Shown here: positions 34,886 through 42,269 of the stretch, in pieces
Layout of the letters: every line of letters starts with the position of its first letter
How positions within the stretch are numbered: position 1 is the stretch's first letter
The notes under the pieces: generated by a model
Told to the model about the DNA's origin: nothing
The model's database searches: none
The model's input: only the letters and a program-made list of their open reading frames with translations
Origin: Promethearchaeota archaeon
Lineage (GTDB): Archaea > Asgardarchaeota > Lokiarchaeia > Sigynarchaeales > SOKP01
Direction of reading: 5' to 3'
Assembly: GCA_019894875.1 (NCBI GenBank)
Contig: JAGXNR010000013.1
Coordinates: forward strand, 1-51,486
Length of the DNA: 51,486 bases
Position numbers and translations under genes: made by a program

Positions 34886-35036
34886 GCTTTTGAAAATCCT
34901 TCATGGAAAATAAATTTTGTTTTATTCTCGATAAATTAAGAGATTGAATTCTATTTTTATTTGGAGTTTTTAAATATGAATTAAGAAATAAGGTGTATAA
35001 AAATACTAAATAAAATTCTCGATAAGATGGTTAAAA

Positions 35037-35345
35037 ATGGAAAAATCGAAAGCATTCAGCTTAGAAAAACCGTCTCTTTTAAGTGAGAGTAATTTAAAAC
35101 CTAATCGGAAAAAAGAGAAGATGGTTGATAAAATAGAAGATTTATGGAGTAATAACAATTCAAACGGGAAGAATTCTAAATTTGAAACCAAAAAATTAGT
35201 GGTGAAATTAGAAACATCGGGTAAAGATAGAAGGAAGATTTCTTTAAAACTTGAAAGCAATAGTTCAAATATTCATTCTAGTAATTATAATCTACTTTCT
35301 GAACTTTTAAGGGAATTTTTTAAAGTTGAAAACAATCAAAATTAG
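35037..35345 (+). CDS. Lysine/serine-rich small protein
   Basis: The 102-residue basic, mostly disordered-looking protein (many Lys, Ser and Asn) ends in a short helix with a Leu-rich face (LLSELLREFF). The central strand-like KLVVKLETSG...KISLKLES could form a beta hairpin. No known family. A minus-strand frame overlaps it but has a less protein-like composition. A TATA-like TATAAAAAT lies about 45 bases upstream. Confidence 0.5.
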   Translation: MEKSKAFSLEKPSLLSESNLKPNRKKEKMVDKIEDLWSNNNSNGKNSKFETKKLVVKLETSGKDRRKISLKLESNSSNIHSSNYNLLSELLREFFKVENNQN

Positions 35346-35488
35346 ATAATTTCTGCTAAATAATCAAAATTCAGCATTTTAGACATATTTTTACATCTTT
35401 TACTTGGAATTTATAAGAGTGTTAAAACAAAATATTTAATGTTAGGACTCTTATTTTTTCATTAATTAGAAATTTTGATGTGAATAAA

Positions 35489-36550
35489 ATGGATATTAAT
35501 GAAATTAAAAATCTTTTAGGTTCTGAAGCTGACAATCTACTGAATCATACATGTACCGGGATTCCAAAAAACATGATCCACGCACCAGGACCAGACTACA
35601 TAGAGAGAGTTTTTGAGCACACAGATAGGAACAACTTAGTACTAAATAATTTAGGTCACTTGTTCAATCAGACAGGAAGATTAGCTGGAACGGGATATCT
35701 TTCAATTTTACCTGTAGATCAGGGAATTGAACATAGTGCTTCAGCAAGTTTCGCAATCAACCCCTCGTATTTTGATCCTGAAAATATAATTAAATTAGGG
35801 ATAGATGGGGGATGCAATGGTGTTGTTTCTACTCTTGGGGTATTAGGATCAGTTTCAAGACGGTATGCGCGCAAAATACCCTTAATTGTAAAAATTAACC
35901 ATAATGAACTCTTAGCTAAACCTAATATTTCAGATCAAACTCTTTGGGCCGGTGTAGATCAGGCTTTGGAAATGGGTGCAATCGGAATTGGAGCAACAAT
36001 TTATTTTGGGTCCCCGAACTGTCGGCATCAAATTCAAGAGATAAGTGAAGCTTTTAAATATGCGCATGAATTAGGTCTTGTATGCATCCTTTGGACCTAT
36101 TTAAGGAACCCTGAAGAATTTATTAAAGATGGAAAGGATTACCACACTGCTAATGATTTAGAAAGTCAAGGAAATTACTTAGGAGTGACCATTGAAGCAG
36201 ACATTATTAAACAAAAGTTATCTACAACTAATAGAGGGTTCCTTGATTTAAATTTTGGGAAAACCGATAAACTTGTTTATGAAAAATTAGCGACAGATCA
36301 CCCCATCGAGTGGAATAGATATCAAGTGGCTAACTGTTATATGGGAAGAGTAGGTTTAATTAATTCTGGAGGGCCATCTGGAGACAATGATTTCGTGGAT
36401 GCGGTGACTGCAGCAGTAATTAATAAACGCTCAGGAGGTATGGGATTAATTCTTGGCCGTAAAGCGTTTCAAAAACCTACGCCTGAAGGGATAAAAATAT
36501 TAAACGCCGTGCAAGATGTCTATTTAACTAAAGAAATTACTTTAGCGTGA
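35489..36550 (+). CDS. fbaB: Class I fructose-bisphosphate aldolase, DhnA/FbaB type
   Basis: The 353-residue TIM-barrel aldolase splits fructose 1,6-bisphosphate to dihydroxyacetone phosphate and glyceraldehyde 3-phosphate. Blocks that closely match bacterial FbaB are visible: the start [61 protein letters not shown] and the Schiff-base region EADIIKQK. The ending INAVQDVYL and the length (E. coli FbaB is 350 residues) also match. ATG 35489 agrees with the family N-terminus better than GTG 35480. It stands alone and is followed by T-rich sequence. The closeness to bacterial enzymes suggests a transferred gene. Confidence 0.93.
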   Translation: MDINEIKNLLGSEADNLLNHTCTGIPKNMIHAPGPDYIERVFEHTDRNNLVLNNLGHLFNQTGRLAGTGYLSILPVDQGIEHSASASFAINPSYFDPENIIKLGIDGGCNGVVSTLGVLGSVSRRYARKIPLIVKINHNELLAKPNISDQTLWAGVDQALEMGAIGIGATIYFGSPNCRHQIQEISEAFKYAHELGLVCILWTYLRNPEEFIKDGKDYHTANDLESQGNYLGVTIEADIIKQKLSTTNRGFLDLNFGKTDKLVYEKLATDHPIEWNRYQVANCYMGRVGLINSGGPSGDNDFVDAVTAAVINKRSGGMGLILGRKAFQKPTPEGIKILNAVQDVYLTKEITLA

Positions 36551-36922
36551 GAATTTTAAAAATTTTTTTTCTTTTTCTTTAAATCTCTGTAAATCTTGAA
36601 TCCTATAATTTAATCAAATTATACTATCCAAATTCTTTTAAGCAAAACACTCTTCTTTTTTTAATATCGAAATAAAGGTAATAATTGCTGTGAAAAATCC
36701 AATTAAATAGAGAACTCACCATTTGTATAAATTCGAGATTTTTAATCTTTAAACAAAACAAATAATATAAAATATATAGTGAATGAGATTTTTAATCTGA
36801 AATGAAAATAGAAAACAAAATTTTCAGCGTTTCCTTTAAATTTAGAAAAAAGTCTGCCTAGAAAATTAAAATTAAAAGCATATTCTTCATTATTCTTCTT
36901 AAAGATTATTTTTGTAGATTTG
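36551..36922. other. AT-rich intergenic region with a repeated palindrome
   Basis: This gap of about 370 bases begins with a T-rich terminator-like stretch after fbaB (36560-36590). It holds two copies of AGATTTTTAATCT 50 bases apart and leads into the zinc ribbon-HEAT gene. I see no ORF with plausible composition. Confidence 0.5.
36735..36798. repeat. Two direct copies of a 14-base palindromic element
   Basis: GAGATTTTTAATCT occurs at 36735-36748 and 36785-36798. The inner AGATT-TTT-AATCT is self-complementary. Paired palindromes 50 bases apart (about five helical turns), 120-190 bases upstream of the zinc ribbon-HEAT gene, could be an operator. Confidence 0.4.
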
Positions 36923-37558
36923 ATGAATATGCCAAGATATAGAAATTCCAAACAGGATAAGGATCAGAATCCTTATAAAGTGAATCAGGCAGCCCCAAGT
37001 CCTTTCAAATCATTCATTGATTTCAATACTCAACGAGTATGTCCTTCATGCGGGAAAGCAATTAAAATCTCTCATAATTTCTGTAAATTCTGTGGAGTTG
37101 ACTTGAGTGCAATTGAAGCAATCGGGAATTCAGATGAGATTTCAAAGCAATTAGCAATAACCGCTGCTACCGATCCCGATCCTGGTGTCAGAAAAGAAGC
37201 AGTTGATACCTTAGGAGACTTTGGGGAAAAAAAAGTATTGGGTGTACTTACCTATGTACTCCTTAATGATCCAAATGAGGAGGTTCGAAAAGAAGCCGCT
37301 GATGAATTAGGCGATCTACATCATCCATATAGTATGGAAGTACTCGCTAAAGCTTTAAAGGATGAAAGCCCTATGGTAAGAAAGGAAGCTATAGAGGGAT
37401 TAAAAAAAATTAAAAGAAAAGTTAAACCAGAGAAACAAAGCAAGGGTAAACCTGAAGAAAGAGCTGAGGATGAAGCTAAGGATGAAGTTAAAAATGATAC
37501 TGAAGATGATACTAAAGATGAAACTGAGAATGGAATTAAAGACGAAACTGAGGATTAG
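36923..37558 (+). CDS. Zinc ribbon-HEAT repeat protein with acidic tail
   Basis: The 211-residue protein has an N-terminal zinc ribbon (CPSCGKAIKISHNFCKFCG, about 40-58) and three HEAT-like or PBS-lyase repeats (about 70-160; AATDPDPGVRKEAVDTLGD, LNDPNEEVRKEAADELGD, KDESPMVRKEAIEGLKK). A low-complexity tail of repeated Glu/Asp/Lys/Thr, KDET-like units follows. HEAT repeats bind proteins and the tail is probably disordered. Start at ATG 36923, with another Met two codons on. No enzyme is suggested. It is convergent with the gelsolin-like gene. Confidence 0.8.
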   Translation: MNMPRYRNSKQDKDQNPYKVNQAAPSPFKSFIDFNTQRVCPSCGKAIKISHNFCKFCGVDLSAIEAIGNSDEISKQLAITAATDPDPGVRKEAVDTLGDFGEKKVLGVLTYVLLNDPNEEVRKEAADELGDLHHPYSMEVLAKALKDESPMVRKEAIEGLKKIKRKVKPEKQSKGKPEERAEDEAKDEVKNDTEDDTKDETENGIKDETED

Positions 37559-37605
37559 AAATAAAAATAATCCTTCAAAACCAAGTCATAAAAAGATATT
37601 AAAAT

Positions 37606-38631
37606 TCAATCCTCATTACTAGGAATTTTGGGTAATGGTCTTCTTCCTGTAGGCTTAGCATTTGCTGTTTTTTCCCCTTCTTTCAAGGAGGTTGGTTTTT
37701 CGGGCATCGGGGTCATTGCCGGTTTCTTCTTAGGTGCTGCTTTCTTAGCTACTGGTGTTACTTTTGACGGACTTGGCTTAGAAGCTTCCTTTCTTTCTAA
37801 AACTTCTATCGCCTCAACTGAGGAATTACCCTCTCCAAAATGCACTCTTAGAATATGATTATTTAGTTCTATCATCTTCTTTGGTACTTTTTTAACAGGT
37901 TCCCAATCCGTCTCTACGATGTCTTCTCCAAACACATTTGCTGTTTTTGAAACTGCGGCATAAAGTGTATGCCCTACAATTAAATTTAATCTTTGACAAT
38001 TAGCAGGGGTATCATTTTTTAGAATCTTCTCCATAATTTCTTTCTTTTGAGATTCTGAAATACCTTTTGAAGGATAGGAACTAGGACTTGATGATTTTGG
38101 GATTGGAGCTCTTCGTGTAGGAGCAGGTTTAGATGCAGCAAATGAAGAAACTACTACTTTACTGCTTGTATCCTGTAATGCTGGTGAAAAATATTCTTCT
38201 TCTGTCTGAGATTTGGTAGATGCTTTTGCATCTGTAATGACGGCTTCTGCCATTCTATCTCTCTCTATATTTCTTATATATCGCATATCTTCGAGTTTTT
38301 CAGTTACTTCCATTGATTCTAATTGAAACGCATTTAAAAATTCTGAAGGCTCATCCCCGGCATCCACCGAAACAATTTTACACCGATGATATCTCGCATC
38401 ATTCATAAGCTCTTCTTGGAGCTCTTGGGCAATTCTAGAACTGATAAATCTTTTTCGAACTGGTGATTTAGGTCCTTTCCAAATGAAGATCCTTCTTAAT
38501 TCTTCACGCACTATTACAAAAACTTGTTCTGGGTGTAAATTGGATTGAAGTTCTTCTTGGGTGAAATCTAGCTTAACTTTTTCTCCAGAATCATCCAAAT
38601 CGTAAACCATAAAGGGCTCATAGTCTGACAT
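37606..38631 (-). CDS. Gelsolin-like domain protein with low-complexity tails
   Basis: The 341-residue protein has one gelsolin-fold domain near the N-terminus (about 25-105): strands QVFVIVREELRRIFIWKGP, a helix, then CKIVSVDAGDEPSEFLNAF. The last segment is the conserved E-P-x-x-F motif of gelsolin repeats. A Ser/Pro-rich linker follows, then a second alpha-beta region (about 200-285; NLIVGHTLYAAVSKTANVFG), and a Lys/Pro-rich tail ending KIPSNED. Asgard gelsolins can regulate actin. A single repeat plus proline- and lysine-rich tails suggests an adaptor. ATG 38631 is preferred over TTG 38640. Confidence 0.78.
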   Translation of the reverse strand: MSDYEPFMVYDLDDSGEKVKLDFTQEELQSNLHPEQVFVIVREELRRIFIWKGPKSPVRKRFISSRIAQELQEELMNDARYHRCKIVSVDAGDEPSEFLNAFQLESMEVTEKLEDMRYIRNIERDRMAEAVITDAKASTKSQTEEEYFSPALQDTSSKVVVSSFAASKPAPTRRAPIPKSSSPSSYPSKGISESQKKEIMEKILKNDTPANCQRLNLIVGHTLYAAVSKTANVFGEDIVETDWEPVKKVPKKMIELNNHILRVHFGEGNSSVEAIEVLERKEASKPSPSKVTPVAKKAAPKKKPAMTPMPEKPTSLKEGEKTANAKPTGRRPLPKIPSNED

Positions 38632-38815
38632 TTTTCTCAAACAGTAAAAAAATTTGATTGATTATCAAAGTGAAATTAATAGATGAAGATTTTTATAAGT
38701 TTATTCGAATTTTCTTAACAAACTTACTTATTTTAAAGAAAATATAAAATTACGTTATTTTAAATTTAATTTTTCCGAAAGATTTGAGGGTAGTTTCTTT
38801 TTAAAAGTTAAAATG

Positions 38816-39313
38816 TTAGTGGTCGTGAAGTACATTATCAATTGATAATACAAACCCTAACAAAATACGTCTATCAGTTTCATTATCAAGTATCCGTAGA
38901 GCATAAGTATCCTTAAAGTCAAATAACCCGCCAAGAAATATATCTCTCCATTTGTCAGCCTTTTCAATTTCTGCAACTAATTTTCCAGACATATCAGTTA
39001 ATTTATAAGACCATCCCATAAATTTGCCTTGAGCCTCAAAGAAACGTTCTCCACTAGGTGACTCTAAAAAAAACTTTGGTCTGAACACAGAAAGAATTTT
39101 CTTCTTGATCCTCGCAATCATATTTCCTTGAGGATCTTTTAGATCTTGAGCCCCACGAGCAGATACAATTTTCGAGTGAATAGTAGCAGATAATGTGCCA
39201 TCAACTTCAAGTAATTCAACTCGACGACGAATACTTAAGATAATTCTTTTCATTCGACCAATTATTTGATTACTTTCATCAAGTATTTCACCAGAGCCCC
39301 AGTCCCAATACTT
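38816..39313 (-). pseudogene. LOR/Tubby-like domain, separated from its N-terminal part by in-frame stops
   Basis: The open frame encodes the LURP-one-related/scramblase-like (Tubby C-terminal superfamily) fold. It has repeated strands with the pattern LKDPQGNMIARIKKKILS and the FFLESPSGERFFEAQG and YKLTDMSGKLVAEI segments. The only in-frame Met, ATG 39253, would remove the first LOR strands (YWDWGSGEILDESNQIIG), which lie just upstream in the same frame with no ATG, GTG or TTG codon. These strands directly continue the YYILKEK end of the upstream zinc-ribbon ORF (39338-39568), also in the same frame. A 30-base segment with TGA and TAG separates the two. LOR proteins bind or scramble lipids. 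It may be a broken gene, or recoded or spliced. Confidence 0.7.
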
Positions 39314-39340
39314 CTAACGAGTGAAATCAATGAGATCTCA
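39311..39340 (-). other. 30-base segment with two in-frame stops inside a LOR gene
   Basis: Between the codons for YYILKEK and YWDWGSG lies a segment that begins with TGA and ends with TAG AAG. It keeps the frame (30 bases), is flanked by AAG on both sides like a small duplication, and contains the palindrome TGAGATCTCA and an AGTGA/TCACT inverted repeat. Confidence 0.65.
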
Positions 39341-39568
39341 CTTTTCCTTAAGTATGTAATAATTACGGTTGATATCAAATAATCCACCGGGACGATCATA
39401 GGGTTGGAAACCCATTGTTGATGGTGAAATGATTGTGGTTGCTGCTGCTGCCACCGAAACTTCTTCTTTACCTTGTTTTACACTTGTAGGGATCGATGAA
39501 CCACACTTCTCACAAAAATTTTGCGATAGATCTTGGATCTCTGCCCCACAATTCGCACAATAAACCAT
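39338..39568 (-). CDS. Zinc-ribbon protein, N-terminal part of an interrupted LOR protein
   Basis: The 76-residue frame opens at ATG 39568 with an AAGGT ribosome site seven bases upstream. It carries the short zinc ribbon MVYCANCGAEIQ...FCEKCGSS, then a low-complexity VAAAATT linker and GGLFDINRNYYILKEK, the first strand of a LOR domain, where a TGA ends it. In-frame continuation after 30 bases gives the rest of the LOR fold, so the natural product was probably a zinc ribbon-LOR fusion of about 240 residues. On its own the fragment has only one strand of the LOR fold. Confidence 0.75.
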   Translation of the reverse strand: MVYCANCGAEIQDLSQNFCEKCGSSIPTSVKQGKEEVSVAAAATTIISPSTMGFQPYDRPGGLFDINRNYYILKEK

Positions 39569-39772
39569 TTTTTTTACCTTTTCAAAATTCAATTATTTTT
39601 ACGGTTTAGATAGTAATATTTTCTTATAAATTTAAGTCACAATTAGTCCAATATTTATACTTATTATTTAGATAAAACAATTTATAGGTTATACCTAATC
39701 AAGATTATCAAGAAAAATATTATAACCTAAAAAATCTCGAGCACAGTTGGGTATTGATGAAAAAAAATGGTT

Positions 39773-41233
39773 TTACTTCTTAGGGTCGGGCACTTCCTCT
39801 TCAATTTTCATGAGTTTCTTAGCATAATTAACATATTCTTCAAACGGAGTTGTAAATCTCACCACTAAACGAGCACCATCGGGTGACCCTCCACCATGCA
39901 TACAACCGGGTACACCACCACCAATGGTTAACCATTCTGATAATCGAGCAATTTTAATTCGCGTTTCAGCTGAGCAAGTACCTGCTTTGTAATATTTCTG
40001 AATCATTTCACCATATTTTGGGTTAGTGAAATCTTTATATGAAGGCATACATCCTGTTTCTACAAGACCGCCTCCAATTTCCTGAGTTAACCGTTTAGTC
40101 TCATAGGGTAATGTTGCCACCATCACCTTGTTAGTGTGAGCCGTCTGGGGATCTGCAAAAAATGAACCTGATGCGTGCTTAGTACCAATTGCACATGCCC
40201 CTGCACCCAATCCGTAAGTAATCTGATTATTAATCGACATATTAACCAGTTTATCTATAAAAGTTTTGGATGATAAACCATTTGCTCGCGCCATTAGTGT
40301 TGAGGCTCCAATCATCACGTCTCCCTGACCTGAAACACAAGCTCCGATACAAGCTCGATAATTAGCAGTAAAGTATTGAATGAGATTAGCAGTATATTTA
40401 TATTCTCCACACATGAAAATACGATCATTTGGAATAAAGACATTTTCGAAAAATAAAAGTCCCTGAGTTATTCCCGTATCAGGCATTTCAAAGTCAGAAG
40501 AGTCTTCTAGATCCCGTCTATCACTAGGATGAGTTGCTTCTATTATTGTTAATCCTTCAATATCACGTGGTACCACACAGGCTAATGCGTAATCCTTATC
40601 TTCTTCCCGATATGATCCTCCTGGAAGAATAAATATTTCTTGAGACGCAGCAGTTCCCGCAATCATTAATTTAGCCCCCCGAATAACGATACCATCTTCC
40701 TTTTTTTCAACAATTCTTAGATTTGCATCTAAGTTTGATTGTTTTGAAGGTTTTAAACTTCGATCCCCTTTAGCATCAGTTAAAGCACCCGCAACAATTA
40801 AGCCTTCTTTTTGGGTATGAAGAATCCAATTTTTCAATCTGTCTTGTAACTTACTACCGTATTCTTCATCAATTTCTTGAGTAACTGCCCACATAACATT
40901 AAGTGCATTCCACCCTACACATACACCTCCAGTACATGATCCCGTTCGATGATAATTTTGTCGTTTTAATTTCATATTTATGATCAAATCATCCGAACTT
41001 CGCATCAGAGAACTCCAGCGATGAATTTTTTCACCTGTAAAAGATGATGTTGTTGTGTATATCTTCTCAAGTTTCTGATCATTTGACGCATCAAAATTCA
41101 AAGCATGACTTTCCACTACTCTCCTTGTTGCAGGGTGTGTAGTGACATCCTCAATTAATTCCCCGAACTTATAAATATTAGGAGACATATTCCCTAACGC
41201 GTTTAAATAATGTTCTCTCGTTTTAATTCCCAT
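39773..41233 (-). CDS. 4-Hydroxybutyryl-CoA dehydratase/HpaB-family protein, altered active site
   Basis: The 486-residue protein aligns along its length with AbfD-type 4-hydroxybutyryl-CoA dehydratases: the flavin-binding region GDRSLKPSKQ (about 156-165), VFIPNDRIFMCGEY (about 265-278) and the C-terminal MHGGGSP. From memory of the Clostridium enzyme, the cluster ligand Cys299 is kept (Cys299 here). The first cysteine pair has one extra residue between its members (C100-x4-C105), His292 is Tyr, and the catalytic Tyr296, Lys300 and Glu455 correspond to Ile296, Val300 and Gly443. It is therefore probably a paralogue acting on another acyl-CoA. An AGGAG site lies eight bases before ATG 41233. 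Confidence 0.8.
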   Translation of the reverse strand: MGIKTREHYLNALGNMSPNIYKFGELIEDVTTHPATRRVVESHALNFDASNDQKLEKIYTTTSSFTGEKIHRWSSLMRSSDDLIINMKLKRQNYHRTGSCTGGVCVGWNALNVMWAVTQEIDEEYGSKLQDRLKNWILHTQKEGLIVAGALTDAKGDRSLKPSKQSNLDANLRIVEKKEDGIVIRGAKLMIAGTAASQEIFILPGGSYREEDKDYALACVVPRDIEGLTIIEATHPSDRRDLEDSSDFEMPDTGITQGLLFFENVFIPNDRIFMCGEYKYTANLIQYFTANYRACIGACVSGQGDVMIGASTLMARANGLSSKTFIDKLVNMSINNQITYGLGAGACAIGTKHASGSFFADPQTAHTNKVMVATLPYETKRLTQEIGGGLVETGCMPSYKDFTNPKYGEMIQKYYKAGTCSAETRIKIARLSEWLTIGGGVPGCMHGGGSPDGARLVVRFTTPFEEYVNYAKKLMKIEEEVPDPKK

Positions 41234-41473
41234 ATCTCTACTCCTTTTTTCTCAAAAATAATATAATAAAAGTTAAAGCTAATTCGTTTAAAAAGGTTAG
41301 CACAGCATTATAATAAATCTCTATAAAAATAAAATGGACTACTTAGCTTGTATTATGTTTCTAAGTTTGAGTAATTAAGGCTATGGGGAGATTTATTACC
41401 CCTCATCATAATGTTTTAATTGAATAGGGCTTAATTATTATTATTATTATTATAAAATATTTAGGAAATTAGA

Positions 41474-42238
41474 ATGTCAAGTATTAGTATTCCCAAGCTC
41501 TTAAAATTAAAGGATTATGTAACCCTTATGGGAACAACTTTAGGGATTATTGCGTTAATATGTGCGTGTATTGGGAGCCGAGAATATATTTCATTAGGAT
41601 TTTTCTTAATTTCTATAACTTTAGGAACAGATTTAATAGACGGTTATATTGCTCGTAAAACAAAAACAGTTAATGAAATGGGAAAGGAGCTGGATTCTCT
41701 AAGTGATTCATTAACATTTGGTATTGTTCCCGCAATTTTGACATTCCAAGCATTTAAAACCTACACTTTGTTTGATATAGTTCTTATTATAGGTACAATA
41801 TGTTTTGCTTTCGGCGCTATTCTTAGACTAGCGCGATTTAATATTTCTAATATTCCCGGTTACACTGGGGTTCCTACACCGATTAGCGCTCTTTTATTAA
41901 TTACTTATTTTTATGCTAATTATTTTTTTGCATATGGGATGGGAGGTAATACTTATCCTTTTCTAATGGTTTCATCTTATTTAATACCCATCTTTATGGT
42001 TTTCATTGCGTGGTTTAACATAACAGCCTATATTAGATTTAAAGAGAAAGATAAGTTTATTTATATAACATTCATAATCCTTGCTCCTTTAAGTCCAATT
42101 TCGGGTATTATCGGCATCTTAAATCCCAATTTTTACGTATCAATGTTCATGTCAGTTTTCTTTTTATCCTCTTTTATATTTATATTAATACTAATTACTA
42201 GAGGGTTCTTTCTATATATTATTAGAAAAGGGAGTTGA
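41474..42238 (+). CDS. pssA: CDP-alcohol phosphatidyltransferase, PssA type
   Basis: The 254-residue membrane enzyme has about seven TM segments and the CDP-alcohol phosphotransferase signature D-G-x2-A-R-x8-G-x3-D-x3-D, seen at DGYIARKTKTVNEMGKELDS followed by SD (residues about 56-78). The GKELDSLSD sequence is typical of PssA-type serine transferases, so archaetidylserine synthesis from CDP-archaeol and serine is the likely reaction. Specificity is inferred. It lies in the cytoplasmic membrane. It is divergent from the dehydratase gene, with 240 bases between. Confidence 0.87.
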   Translation: MSSISIPKLLKLKDYVTLMGTTLGIIALICACIGSREYISLGFFLISITLGTDLIDGYIARKTKTVNEMGKELDSLSDSLTFGIVPAILTFQAFKTYTLFDIVLIIGTICFAFGAILRLARFNISNIPGYTGVPTPISALLLITYFYANYFFAYGMGGNTYPFLMVSSYLIPIFMVFIAWFNITAYIRFKEKDKFIYITFIILAPLSPISGIIGILNPNFYVSMFMSVFFLSSFIFILILITRGFFLYIIRKGS

Positions 42239-42269
42239 AATATTTAAAGAAAAGTATTAGTTGAGCTTT

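Noticed and set aside
39311..39340. Archaeal bulge-helix-bulge intron in the LOR gene
   Set aside because: I tested the four possible splice registers across the AAG repeat. None gives the four-base-pair central helix between intron start and exon 2 that a BHB motif needs.
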